From Scandinavium sp036409475 (GTDB lineage: Bacteria > Pseudomonadota > Gammaproteobacteria > Enterobacterales > Enterobacteriaceae): DNA of 64,000 nt. The translations under genes and the position numbers were made by a program. The notes under the pieces are model-generated. The model ran no database searches, was not told the origin of the DNA, and saw only the letters and a list, made by a program, of their open reading frames with translations. Positions 17,279 to 26,320 of this stretch are shown here, piece after piece; position 1 is the first letter of the stretch, and each line of letters starts with the position of its first letter. The DNA lies in NCBI RefSeq assembly GCF_036409475.1, contig NZ_JAYRCK010000009.1, positions 62,001 through 126,000 of the forward strand. The letters run 5' to 3'.

Positions 17279-18513
17279 CACAGGCCTCCGAACAATGCGT
17301 TAAAGGGCTCGACTTCCACCCATTCACCCACGTCCACATTCCCGCGTTCGCGTTCCAGAACGATAAAGCAGTTGCCCTGGCTGAAAGAACTAAAGATGTG
17401 CGAACCCTGATGCCCTGTGGTCGCCACGCTTAAATCGCCGTCCTGATTGCGGGTCAGAACACCGCGCTGGAAATCAAGGCGACCAGGAGATTTCTTCAGG
17501 CGAGTCGATGTACGAACGCGCAAACGTGGCGGCAGGCCATTGAGCGGATTTCCGCTCAGTTTTGTCAGCAGCGGTTGGACCAGCTGATAGAACGTCAGCG
17601 CGGCAGAAACCGGGTTGCCCGGCAGGCCGCAGAACCAGCTGTTTTGCAGCTTGCCAAACGCAAAGGGTTTGCCCGGCTTGATGGCCAGCTGCCAGAAGCC
17701 AATTTCACCCAGTTCATCAAGGATGGTTTTGGTGTAATCCGCTTCGCCCACGGAAACGCCGCCAGAGCTGATAACCACATCGGCCTGGCTGTCGGCCTCG
17801 ATAAAGGCTTCGCGCAGCTTGTCCTGATTGTCCGGAATAATGCCCAGATTGATGACGTCACAGCCCAACTGCTCAAGCATCAGATGCACGGCAAGGCGGT
17901 TGGTGTCGTAGATTTGCCCGTCGGCCAGCGGTTCGCCCGGCAGCTTTAGCTCATCACCCGTTGAGAACACGGCCACGCGCAGCTTACGCATAACCTCGAC
18001 TTCAGGAATGCCGAGTGAAGCCAGCACGGGCAACTCTGCGACTGTCAGGCGCGTGCCGCGCGGAAAAATAGTGTGCCCCGCGATAATGTCTTCCCCACGG
18101 CGGCGAATGTTTTGCCCGTTTTTAATGTCGGCGGTGAAGCGCACGCCGCTGTCGGTTTGCTCGGTTTCTTCCTGCATCACCACGGCATCGCATCCCGCTG
18201 GAACCGGTGCGCCAGTCATGATTCGAACGCAGGTACCCGCAGGCCATTCACCGGTGTAAGGTTGCCCGGCGAACGCTTTTCCTGCGACCAGCAATGCATG
18301 GCCTGCGTTCAGATCGCTCAAGCGAACGGCATAGCCGTCCATTGCCGAGTTATCAAACCCTGGCACGTCCAGAGGGGAAATCACATCTTTTGCGGTAATG
18401 CGGCCAAATGCCTGCAGCAACGGCAGTTTTTCGGTGGCGGTCAGTGGGGTGATGCGCTCAAGCATCTGAGTCAGCGCTTCGTCGAGCGGCATCAGTCCGG
18501 CGTTAAAATCCAT
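17278..18513 (-). CDS. moeA: Molybdopterin molybdotransferase MoeA
   Basis: A 411-residue enzyme that inserts molybdate into adenylylated molybdopterin. Family segments are visible: PGFDNSAMDGYAV near residue 50, GAPVPAGCDAVVMQE, and SSGGVSVGEAD with GLPGNPVSA in the MoCF-binding domain. It is the first gene of the moeAB operon and is divergent from iaaA. Confidence 0.96.
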   Translation of the reverse strand: MDFNAGLMPLDEALTQMLERITPLTATEKLPLLQAFGRITAKDVISPLDVPGFDNSAMDGYAVRLSDLNAGHALLVAGKAFAGQPYTGEWPAGTCVRIMTGAPVPAGCDAVVMQEETEQTDSGVRFTADIKNGQNIRRRGEDIIAGHTIFPRGTRLTVAELPVLASLGIPEVEVMRKLRVAVFSTGDELKLPGEPLADGQIYDTNRLAVHLMLEQLGCDVINLGIIPDNQDKLREAFIEADSQADVVISSGGVSVGEADYTKTILDELGEIGFWQLAIKPGKPFAFGKLQNSWFCGLPGNPVSAALTFYQLVQPLLTKLSGNPLNGLPPRLRVRTSTRLKKSPGRLDFQRGVLTRNQDGDLSVATTGHQGSHIFSSFSQGNCFIVLERERGNVDVGEWVEVEPFNALFGGL

Positions 18514-18702
18514 TACTTCACTCCTGGAACAAGTCGTCTGTTGCGCCCATTATGGCAGAAAAGCCGCCTGGACTGTATGCCAGAGGTACGGATGGCTTTA
18601 CAGCACTGATGGCGCTTTCTATATTCAAAAATCATATAAAATAATCGGCACAATAATGATATCTATAGAAAAAGCAGGTCGTCAGCCGAAGGGAAGGGCG
18701 CA

Positions 18703-19641
18703 ATGAGTAACGCAGTGATCGCCATTCATGGCGGAGCCGGGGCAATTTCCCGAGCGAAAATGTCGCCTGAGCGCGAGCGCGACTACGTGCAGGCGCTGTC
18801 CTCCATCGTTGAGGCAGGGCAAAAAATGCTGGAAGACGGAGCCAGTGCGCTCGACACGGTCACCGAAGCCGTCCGTTTACTGGAAGAGTGCCCTTTATTT
18901 AACGCGGGAAAGGGCGCGGTCTTCACCGCCAACGAAACTCACGAACTGGATGCCTGCGTAATGGATGGCTATTCATTGCAGGCAGGGGCTGTGGCGGGCG
19001 TTAAACACCTGCGCAACCCGGTGTTGGCCGCCCGTCTGGTGCTGGAGCAAAGCCCGCACGTGTTGCTGATTGGTGAAGGGGCGGAAAACTTTGCCGCCAG
19101 CCACGGAATGGAGTCTGTCCCGAACGAGTATTTCTCCACGCCTGAGCGTTTGTATCAACTTCGACAGGCGCAGGAAGCGGGTGAAACCGTGCTCGATCAT
19201 AGCGGTGCGCCGCTGGATGAGCGCAGCAAAATGGGCACCGTTGGGGCTGTGGCGTTAGATGCTGCAGGCAATCTGGCCGCCGCCACGTCAACAGGCGGAA
19301 TGACCAACAAATTGCCGGGCCGGGTGGGCGATAGCCCAATCATTGGCGCGGGATGCTATGCCAATAATGCCAGTGTGGCAGTCTCCTGCACCGGTACGGG
19401 CGAAGTGTTTATGCGCACGCTCGCAGCCTACGATATCTCCGCTTTAATGGAGTACGGTGGCCTGAGCCTGAATGAAGCCTGCGAGCGCGTAGTGCTGGAA
19501 AAACTGCCCGCACTGGGCGGCAGCGGTGGGCTAATCGCCATCGATCGCGAAGGTAACGTGGTGTTGCCGTTTAACAGCGAAGGGATGTACCGCGCCTACG
19601 CCTATGCGGGCGATACCCCTTCTGTCGGCATTTATCGGTAA
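18703..19641 (+). CDS. iaaA: Isoaspartyl peptidase / beta-aspartyl-peptidase IaaA
   Basis: A 312-residue Ntn-hydrolase made as a precursor and self-cleaved before Thr in the segment KMGTVGAVALD, giving alpha and beta subunits. It hydrolyses isoaspartyl dipeptides and has weak L-asparaginase activity. The GGAGA and GGMTNKLPGRVGD motifs of plant-type asparaginases are present. It is followed after 11 bases by gsiA, so it is the first gene of the glutathione-import operon, as in E. coli. Confidence 0.95.
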   Translation: MSNAVIAIHGGAGAISRAKMSPERERDYVQALSSIVEAGQKMLEDGASALDTVTEAVRLLEECPLFNAGKGAVFTANETHELDACVMDGYSLQAGAVAGVKHLRNPVLAARLVLEQSPHVLLIGEGAENFAASHGMESVPNEYFSTPERLYQLRQAQEAGETVLDHSGAPLDERSKMGTVGAVALDAAGNLAAATSTGGMTNKLPGRVGDSPIIGAGCYANNASVAVSCTGTGEVFMRTLAAYDISALMEYGGLSLNEACERVVLEKLPALGGSGGLIAIDREGNVVLPFNSEGMYRAYAYAGDTPSVGIYR

Positions 19642-19652
19642 CGGGAGGACAC

Positions 19653-21518
19653 GTGCCGCACAGTCAGGAAATCGACGCCAGCGACGTGCTGGTGGTGCGC
19701 GATCTGAACATAGGATTTCGCCACGAAAAGCAGCTGATCCCGGCGGTCAGCCACCTGTCGTTCAGCCTGAAACGAGGTGAAACGCTGGCGATTGTCGGCG
19801 AGTCTGGCTCCGGGAAGTCGGTTACGGCGTTGGCGTTGATGCAGCTTCTGGCACAGTCTGGTGGCGAAGTGAGCAGCGAAGACATGTTACTTAGACGCCG
19901 AAACCGCGAAGTCATCGAAGTGGCGGAACAATCTGCCTCGCAAATGCGTCATGTGCGCGGCGCGGATATCGCGATGATTTTCCAGGAGCCGATGACCTCG
20001 CTGAACCCGGTGTTTACGGTGGGCGAGCAGATCGCGGAATCCATCCGTCTGCATCAAAAATTAGGCCGGGATGATGCGCTAAAAGCCGCGAAGAAAATGC
20101 TCGATCAGGTGCGCATTCCTGAAGCAGAAGCGGTGTTGAAACGCTACCCGCACCAGCTTTCTGGCGGCATGCGCCAACGCGTGATGATTGCCATGGCGCT
20201 CTCCTGCCGTCCGGCGGTGCTGATTGCCGATGAGCCGACCACGGCGCTCGACGTCACCATTCAGGCGCAAATTCTTCAGCTCATTGACGTGCTGCAAAAA
20301 GAAATGGAGATGGGCGTCATTTTTATCACCCACGATATGGGCGTGGTGGCTGACATTGCGGACCGAGTGCTGGTCATGTATCGCGGTGAAGCGGTAGAAA
20401 CGGGCACCGTGGAGCAGATTTTCAGCGCACCGCAGCACCCTTACACCCGCTCGTTGCTGGCGGCTGTGCCAACGCTGGGCGCGATGCAGGGCAGCGATTT
20501 CCCGCGTCGCTTCCCGCTGCTGGACACCAAAGAAACGCCGCTTGATGATGAAGCTCAGGATACCGTGGTGGCAGGTGAACCCGTGTTGAAGGTTCGCGAT
20601 TTGGTCACTCGATTCCCGTTGCGCAGCGGCATTCTTAACCGTGTCACGAGAGAAGTGCACGCGGTGGAAAAAGTGAGTTTTGACCTGTGGCCCGGTGAAA
20701 CGCTGGCGCTGGTGGGCGAATCGGGAAGCGGAAAATCAACCACGGGCCGCGCATTATTGCGGCTGGTGGAATCACAAAGCGGCAGCATCACGTTTAACGG
20801 CTCACGCATCGACACGCTGGCGGAAAGCCAGTTGCAGCCGCTGCGCCGTGATATTCAGTTTATTTTTCAGGACCCGTTTGCCTCGCTTGATCCGCGCCAG
20901 ACCGTGGGCTATTCGATTCTGGAGCCTTTGCTGATCCACAAAATCCTGCCGGAAGCCGATGCCATTCGCCGTGTGGCGTGGCTGCTGGAGCGAGTCGGAC
21001 TGCAACCAGAACACGCCTGGCGCTATCCGCATGAGTTTTCGGGCGGGCAGCGTCAGCGAATCTGTATTGCTCGCGCGCTGACTTTGAACCCGAAGGTGGT
21101 GATTGCCGACGAAGCGGTGTCAGCGCTGGATGTGTCCATTCGCGCGCAGATAATCAATTTATTACTCGATTTACAACGGGAGATGGGCATGGCGTATCTG
21201 TTCATCTCTCACGATATGGCGGTGGTTGAACGCATCAGCCATCGCGTCGCGGTGATGCACCGCGGGCGCATCGTGGAGATGGGGCCACGTCGCGCTGTAT
21301 TTGAAAACCCGCAACATCCTTATACCCGCAAGCTGATGGCTGCGGTGCCGGTGGCAGACCCGGCGCATCGTCGTCCGCAGCGCGTGCTGCTGTCTGACGA
21401 AATGCCCGGCAACAGCTATCCGCGCGGAGAAGAGATTGCCAGCGTGCCGTTGGTTCAGGTTAGCCCAGGGCATTTTGTTGCCCGGGATGAAACCCCTAAC
21501 GCACTGTCTCGCTTATAA
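19653..21518 (+). CDS. gsiA: Glutathione ABC importer ATPase GsiA
   Basis: A 621-residue protein with two fused ABC ATPase domains. Each has GESGSGKS; the signatures are LSGGMRQRV and FSGGQRQRI, with Walker B ADEPTTALD and ADEAVSALD. The C-terminal segments of both halves are of the oligopeptide-transporter type. It powers import of glutathione through GsiC-GsiD. It starts at GTG behind GGGAGG. The second Walker B has Ala in place of Pro (ADEA), the usual form in this family. Confidence 0.95.
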   Translation: MPHSQEIDASDVLVVRDLNIGFRHEKQLIPAVSHLSFSLKRGETLAIVGESGSGKSVTALALMQLLAQSGGEVSSEDMLLRRRNREVIEVAEQSASQMRHVRGADIAMIFQEPMTSLNPVFTVGEQIAESIRLHQKLGRDDALKAAKKMLDQVRIPEAEAVLKRYPHQLSGGMRQRVMIAMALSCRPAVLIADEPTTALDVTIQAQILQLIDVLQKEMEMGVIFITHDMGVVADIADRVLVMYRGEAVETGTVEQIFSAPQHPYTRSLLAAVPTLGAMQGSDFPRRFPLLDTKETPLDDEAQDTVVAGEPVLKVRDLVTRFPLRSGILNRVTREVHAVEKVSFDLWPGETLALVGESGSGKSTTGRALLRLVESQSGSITFNGSRIDTLAESQLQPLRRDIQFIFQDPFASLDPRQTVGYSILEPLLIHKILPEADAIRRVAWLLERVGLQPEHAWRYPHEFSGGQRQRICIARALTLNPKVVIADEAVSALDVSIRAQIINLLLDLQREMGMAYLFISHDMAVVERISHRVAVMHRGRIVEMGPRRAVFENPQHPYTRKLMAAVPVADPAHRRPQRVLLSDEMPGNSYPRGEEIASVPLVQVSPGHFVARDETPNALSRL

Positions 21519-21534
21519 CAATCAGGAGTTTTGC

Positions 21535-23076
21535 ATGACACAACAAATTACGGGTAAATGGCTGCTGGCGCTGGGTGTCGTTTCCGCCCTCGCAAGCGCC
21601 CCTGCTTTTGCGGCAAAAGATGTGGTGGTGGCGGTGGGCTCAAACTTTACGACGCTCGACCCGTACGATGCCAACGACACGCTGTCGCAGGCGGTGGCGA
21701 AGTCGTTTTATCAGGGCCTGTTTGGGCTCGATAAAGACATGAAGATGCACAACGTGCTGGCGGACAGCTACACGGTGTCCAAAGACGGGCTGGTGTACAC
21801 GCTCAAACTGCGCAGCGGTGTGAAATTCCAGGACGGAACAGACTTCAATGCCGAAGCGGTGAAGGCCAACCTCGACAGGGCCAGCAACCCGGATAATCAC
21901 CTCAAGCGCTACAACCTGTATAAAGACATCGCCAGCACCGAAGTGGTTGACCCGCAAACGGTGAAAATCACCCTGAAGCAGCCGTTCTCGGCGTTTATCA
22001 ATATTCTCGCTCACCCGGCAACGGCCATGATTTCCCCGGCGGCGCTGAAGAAATATGGCAAAGATATCGGCTTCCACCCGGTGGGGACCGGGCCTTATCA
22101 ACTGGAGACCTGGAATCAGACCGATTTCGTGAAGGTGAAGAAGTTTGACGGCTACTGGCAAAAAGGCCTGCCGAAGCTCGACACCATCACCTGGCGACCG
22201 GTGGTGGATAACAACACCCGTGCGGCGATGCTACAAACGGGTGAAGCGCAATTCGCTTTCCCCATCCCTTACGAGCAGGCCCCGCTGCTGGAGAAAAACA
22301 GCAAGCTGGAACTGGTGGCCAGCCCGTCCATCATGCAGCGTTATATCAGCATGAACGTCACCCAGAAGCCGTTTGATAACCCAAAAGTGCGTGAAGCCAT
22401 TAACTATGCCATCAACCGTCAGGCACTGGTGAAAGTGGCCTTCGCAGGGTATGCCACCCCGGCGACTGGCGTGCTGCCGCCTGCGATTGCGTATTCGCAA
22501 AGCTACAAGCCGTGGCCGTACGACCCGGCGAAAGCGCGCGAACTGCTGAAAGAAGCGGGCTTCCCGAACGGCTTCAGCACCACGTTGTGGTCTTCGCATA
22601 ACCACAGTACCGCGCAGAAAGTGCTGCAGTTCACGCAGCAGCAACTGGCGCAGGTCGGCATTAAAGCCCAGGTGACGGCGATGGATGCGGGCCAGCGTGC
22701 TGCCGAAGTCGAAGGCAAAGGGCAGAAAGAGAGCGGCGTGAGAATGTTCTACACCGGCTGGACGGCGTCTACCGGTGAAGCAAACTGGGCGCTGTCGCCG
22801 CTGTTTGCCTCGCAAAACTGGCCGCCAACGCTGTTCAACACGGCGTTCTACAGCAATCCGCAGGTGGATAAAGATCTCGCAGATGCGCTGAAAACCAACG
22901 ATCCAAAAGAGAAGGAAAGCCTGTACAAAGACGCGCAGGACACCCTCTGGAAAGAGTCGCCGTGGGTGCCGCTGGTGGTGGAAAAACTGGTTTCCGCACA
23001 CAGCAAAAACCTGACCGGTTTCTACATCATGCCGGATACCGGGTTTAGCTTTGACGAGGCGGACCTGAAGCAGTGA
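21535..23076 (+). CDS. gsiB: Glutathione-binding protein GsiB
   Basis: A 513-residue periplasmic solute-binding protein of family 5 (DppA/OppA type), with a signal peptide ending near APAFA (about residue 26). It delivers glutathione to the GsiC-GsiD permease. The ATG follows CAGGAG, 16 bases after the gsiA stop. A repeat-rich gap of about 150 bases separates it from gsiC. Confidence 0.95.
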   Translation: MTQQITGKWLLALGVVSALASAPAFAAKDVVVAVGSNFTTLDPYDANDTLSQAVAKSFYQGLFGLDKDMKMHNVLADSYTVSKDGLVYTLKLRSGVKFQDGTDFNAEAVKANLDRASNPDNHLKRYNLYKDIASTEVVDPQTVKITLKQPFSAFINILAHPATAMISPAALKKYGKDIGFHPVGTGPYQLETWNQTDFVKVKKFDGYWQKGLPKLDTITWRPVVDNNTRAAMLQTGEAQFAFPIPYEQAPLLEKNSKLELVASPSIMQRYISMNVTQKPFDNPKVREAINYAINRQALVKVAFAGYATPATGVLPPAIAYSQSYKPWPYDPAKARELLKEAGFPNGFSTTLWSSHNHSTAQKVLQFTQQQLAQVGIKAQVTAMDAGQRAAEVEGKGQKESGVRMFYTGWTASTGEANWALSPLFASQNWPPTLFNTAFYSNPQVDKDLADALKTNDPKEKESLYKDAQDTLWKESPWVPLVVEKLVSAHSKNLTGFYIMPDTGFSFDEADLKQ

Positions 23077-23090
23077 TGGCGCGTACTTTG

Positions 23091-23222
23091 ACCCTCACCC
23101 TAACCCTCTCCCTAAAAGGGAGAGGGGATAAACCAGCGTTCGTCCTTAATTTTCTCCCTCGCAGTCCTTGGGGGCTTGCTTCTTTTCACCCTCGCCCCTT
23201 TGGGGAGAGGGCCGGGGTGAGG
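23091..23222. repeat. CCCTCACCC/CCCTCTCC palindromic repeats inside the gsi operon
   Basis: Between gsiB and gsiC lie two G+C-rich palindromic units: a CCCTCTCCC...GGGAGAGGG stem near 23104-23126 and a CCCTCGCCCC...GGGGTGAGGGG stem near 23190-23222. The last unit ends eight bases before the gsiC start. The repeat family is the same as at 16356-16488. It may stabilise the upstream mRNA or reduce permease expression relative to the binding protein. Confidence 0.75.
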
Positions 23223-23229
23223 GGACGCA

Positions 23230-24150
23230 ATGCTTAACTACGTCCTGAAAAGGTTACTGGGGCTGATCCCAACGCTGCTGATTGTGGCGATCCTGGTGTT
23301 TCTGTTTGTGCACATGCTGCCCGGCGATCCCGCGCGGTTGATAGCCGGGCCAGAAGCTGATGTCCAGGTCGTGGCGTTAGTTCGCGAACAGTTAGGGCTG
23401 GATCACCCCCTTTACGTGCAGTTCTGGCACTACATCTCCAATGTGCTGCAGGGCGATTTCGGTACCTCGATGGTGTCGCGTCGCCCTGTTTCTGAAGAGA
23501 TTGCCAGCCGCTTTATGCCGACGCTTTGGTTGACGCTGACCAGTATGGTTTGGGCGGTTATCTTCGGCATGGCAATGGGCGTGGCGGCGGCCGTCTGGCG
23601 CAATCGCTGGCCAGACAGACTCGGCATGGCGATCGCTGTTGCGGGAATCTCCTTCCCGGCGTTCGCGCTCGGCATGTTGCTGATGCAGGTTTTCTCTGTA
23701 GAACTCGGCTGGTTGCCCACGGTGGGTGCAGACAGCTGGCGGCACTATATTTTGCCATCCATCACACTGGGGGCCGCAGTCGCAGCGGTGATGGCTCGCT
23801 TCACCCGGGCTTCGTTTGTTGAAGTGCTGAACGAAGATTACATGCGCACCGCCAGGGCGAAGGGCGTGAGTGAAACGTGGGTGGTGCTGAAACACGGTTT
23901 GCGTAACGCGATGATCCCGGTGGTGACCATGATGGGGCTGCAGTTCGGTTTCCTGCTCGGTGGCTCGATTGTGGTCGAGAAAGTGTTCAACTGGCCGGGG
24001 CTTGGGCGTCTGCTGGTGGATTCGGTGGAGATGCGCGACTATCCGGTGATTCAGGCCGAAGTCCTGCTCTTTTCGCTGGAGTTTATTCTTATCAATCTGG
24101 TGGTGGATGTGCTGTATGCCGCCATCAACCCGGCAATCAGGTACAAGTAA
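23230..24150 (+). CDS. gsiC: Glutathione ABC importer permease GsiC
   Basis: A 306-residue inner-membrane permease of the DppB type with about six helices. The EAA loop lies near RTARAKGVSETWVVLKHGLR. It pairs with GsiD. Its stop codon is directly followed by the gsiD start, so translation is coupled. The ribosome site overlaps the last palindromic repeat unit. Confidence 0.95.
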   Translation: MLNYVLKRLLGLIPTLLIVAILVFLFVHMLPGDPARLIAGPEADVQVVALVREQLGLDHPLYVQFWHYISNVLQGDFGTSMVSRRPVSEEIASRFMPTLWLTLTSMVWAVIFGMAMGVAAAVWRNRWPDRLGMAIAVAGISFPAFALGMLLMQVFSVELGWLPTVGADSWRHYILPSITLGAAVAAVMARFTRASFVEVLNEDYMRTARAKGVSETWVVLKHGLRNAMIPVVTMMGLQFGFLLGGSIVVEKVFNWPGLGRLLVDSVEMRDYPVIQAEVLLFSLEFILINLVVDVLYAAINPAIRYK

Positions 24151-25062
24151 GTGCGACTGTTAAACTGGCGACGTCAGGCCATCATAAATGCCTTGCCGGG
24201 GATAGAACCGGGCCAGGTTCGCACGCCATGGCATGAGTTTTGGCGTAAATTCCGCAAACAGCCGGTGGCGATGGCCGCAGGTCTTTTCGTGTTGCTGCTG
24301 ATTGTGGTGGCCACCATCGCGCCGTGGATTGCGCCTTTCGATGCACAAAACTATTTCGACTATGACCGCCTTAATGAGGGGCCCTCGGCGATGCACTGGT
24401 TTGGTGTGGATTCGTTAGGGCGCGATATCTTCAGCAGGGTGCTGGTTGGGGCGCAGATATCACTGGCGGCTGGCGTATTCGCCGTGTTGATTGGTGCGCT
24501 GCTCGGCACGGTGCTGGGTTTACTGGCGGGGTATTTCGAAGGCTGGTGGGACCGCATCATCATGCGCATCTGCGACGTGCTGTTTGCCTTTCCAGGGATC
24601 TTGCTGGCGATTGCCGTCGTGGCAGTGATGGGCAGCGGGATGGCAAACGTGATCATCGCGGTGGCGATCTTCTCGATCCCGGCTTTTGCACGTCTGGTGC
24701 GTGGTAACACGCTGGTGCTGAAGCAGCAGACATTTATCGAATCGGCACGCAGCATTGGTGCCAGCAATGCCACCATTCTGTTCCGCCATATTCTGCCCGG
24801 CACGGTGTCATCGATAGTGGTCTATTTCACTATGCGCATTGGCGTGTCGATTATCTCTGCCGCAAGCCTCTCGTTCCTTGGTCTGGGCGCACAGCCGCCG
24901 ACGCCGGAATGGGGCGCTATGCTCAACGAAGCGCGAGCCGATATGGTGATGTCACCGCACGTGGCGCTGTTCCCGGCGCTGGCGATATTCCTGACGGTGC
25001 TGGCGTTTAATTTGCTGGGTGATGGCCTGCGCGATGCACTGGATCCGAAGATAAAGGGCTAG
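24151..25062 (+). CDS. gsiD: Glutathione ABC importer permease GsiD
   Basis: A 303-residue DppC-type permease with an N-terminal cytoplasmic segment (about 1-40), about six helices and the EAA loop ESARSIGASNATILFRHILP. The GTG start sits immediately after the gsiC stop codon. Its stop overlaps that of a convergent LacI-type regulator gene by four bases, which marks the end of the E. coli-like operon. Confidence 0.95.
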   Translation: MRLLNWRRQAIINALPGIEPGQVRTPWHEFWRKFRKQPVAMAAGLFVLLLIVVATIAPWIAPFDAQNYFDYDRLNEGPSAMHWFGVDSLGRDIFSRVLVGAQISLAAGVFAVLIGALLGTVLGLLAGYFEGWWDRIIMRICDVLFAFPGILLAIAVVAVMGSGMANVIIAVAIFSIPAFARLVRGNTLVLKQQTFIESARSIGASNATILFRHILPGTVSSIVVYFTMRIGVSIISAASLSFLGLGAQPPTPEWGAMLNEARADMVMSPHVALFPALAIFLTVLAFNLLGDGLRDALDPKIKG

Positions 25063-26063
25063 GTGAGAGTATGTTCACGTCTTGTCACCCATTTTAGAGG
25101 GGGAAGTGATTGCACTGGCGGCAAGTGTTGCTGCATAGCATTGAGTGTCGCCAGAGCTAAATCTTCGCCGAGACGAGCAAAGGGAATATCAAAACCGGTG
25201 GGTTTTTCGGGAAGCAGAGCAGACATATCGCTGCTGAAAACGCCCGCAAAAAACGGAATGCTGATGTGGTGTTGTTGTGTATAGAACGTTGCGCCGAGCA
25301 GTTGTAGATCACTCAGGAAGATAACGTAATCCGGTGGCGTTGCGAGTTGTTGGAAATGTTGTATTGCTTCATAACCCGTTGTCTCGCTGATGTCACCGTA
25401 GAAAATGGCCGCCTCATTAAGAGGCAGAGTCTTTTCATTCAACGCTTCGCGCCAGGCGGCAGCGAAGATTTCCCCTTGCGCACTCTGGTTACCGAGCGTG
25501 ACCAACCCGAAATTTTTGTGGCCCTTCAACAACCCTTGCTCGACCGCCGTTGCGGCCACAGTGGCAAAATCGAGATCGACCCAGTTGAAATGCCCTTCAA
25601 GCGAGTGACTGCGGCCAAGCGTTGCAAAAGGAAACTGATGATGATGCAAAAATTCGATTCGGGGATCTTCAAGCGTGGTGTTAGTCAGAATGACGGCGTC
25701 AGCTTTGCGTTGCTCAATCATTTTTTGCAGCCAAAGCCTTTCGTCCTCGGCATCGAGCGCCAGATGCAAAATGGTGTCGATATCATGCTGGCGCAGCGTG
25801 CGCTGTAGCTCGTTGGCGACCCGCATAAAAAATGATGCGGTATAGAAGTTGTCACGATCGCCGGGTGGCAATAACAGCGCCACGGTGTTCACTTTACCTT
25901 TGCGAAGATTGCGACCTGCTGCATTGGGGAAATACCCATATTGCTGAGCTGCGTTTAGCACACGCTGTTGCGTCTTTGCGCTGACTTCAGGGTGGCTGTT
26001 CAATGCTCTGGAAACGGTAGCAATCGACAATCCCAGCCTGTTCGCCAACTCTTTGATATTCAT
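25059..26063 (-). CDS. LacI-family regulator of the adjacent GH31/GPH operon
   Basis: A 334-residue LacI-type regulator with the helix-turn-helix NIKELANRLGLSIATVSRAL at the N-terminus and a sugar-binding-like effector domain (about 60-330). It is divergent from a GH31 glycosidase and a GPH-family transporter, whose promoter contains a LacI-type operator (26268-26279). The natural inference is that it represses that operon until the imported glycoside or its product binds. It replaces yliE/yliF of E. coli. Confidence 0.88.
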   Translation of the reverse strand: MNIKELANRLGLSIATVSRALNSHPEVSAKTQQRVLNAAQQYGYFPNAAGRNLRKGKVNTVALLLPPGDRDNFYTASFFMRVANELQRTLRQHDIDTILHLALDAEDERLWLQKMIEQRKADAVILTNTTLEDPRIEFLHHHQFPFATLGRSHSLEGHFNWVDLDFATVAATAVEQGLLKGHKNFGLVTLGNQSAQGEIFAAAWREALNEKTLPLNEAAIFYGDISETTGYEAIQHFQQLATPPDYVIFLSDLQLLGATFYTQQHHISIPFFAGVFSSDMSALLPEKPTGFDIPFARLGEDLALATLNAMQQHLPPVQSLPPLKWVTRREHTLT

Positions 26064-26237
26064 CCTTTCCCCATTTTCGAATATGGACTTTTTCGCCTTT
26101 TTTATATCTTACTCTGCTCATTTTATTGAACTGAGACGCTCTGCGCATAAATATATCATGCTTAATAAAAAACACCTCACAACGTAATGGGTGATCACAA
26201 TTTTTATTTTTTAATTCCTGAGTGATGAGTTTATTTA

Positions 26238-26266
26238 TTGACAGTGTGTGACATCTTGAACAGGAT
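26238..26266 (+). promoter_or_regulatory. Predicted sigma-70 promoter of the GH31/GPH operon
   Basis: A perfect -35 TTGACA (26238-26243), a 17-base spacer and a weak -10 CAGGAT (26261-26266). The poor -10 and the adjacent operator suit a regulated promoter. Confidence 0.55.
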
Positions 26267-26267
26267 C

Positions 26268-26279
26268 GGAAACGTTTAC
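26268..26279. promoter_or_regulatory. LacI-type operator before the GH31/GPH operon
   Basis: GGAAACGTTTAC has the central CG and AAACGTTT core common to LacI-family operators. It lies directly after the predicted -10 box, where a bound repressor would block the start of transcription. Confidence 0.65.
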
Positions 26280-26320
26280 GGAATCACGGTTGCATTATCC
26301 TAAAATAATCCGAGGACAGC

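Noticed and set aside
26070..26090. CCATTTTCGAATATGGA near the second LacI gene as a further copy of the ybiU/ybiV/pflE operator
   Set aside because: It shares only TTTTCGAA; spacing and flanks differ, so it is not counted with the three exact sites.
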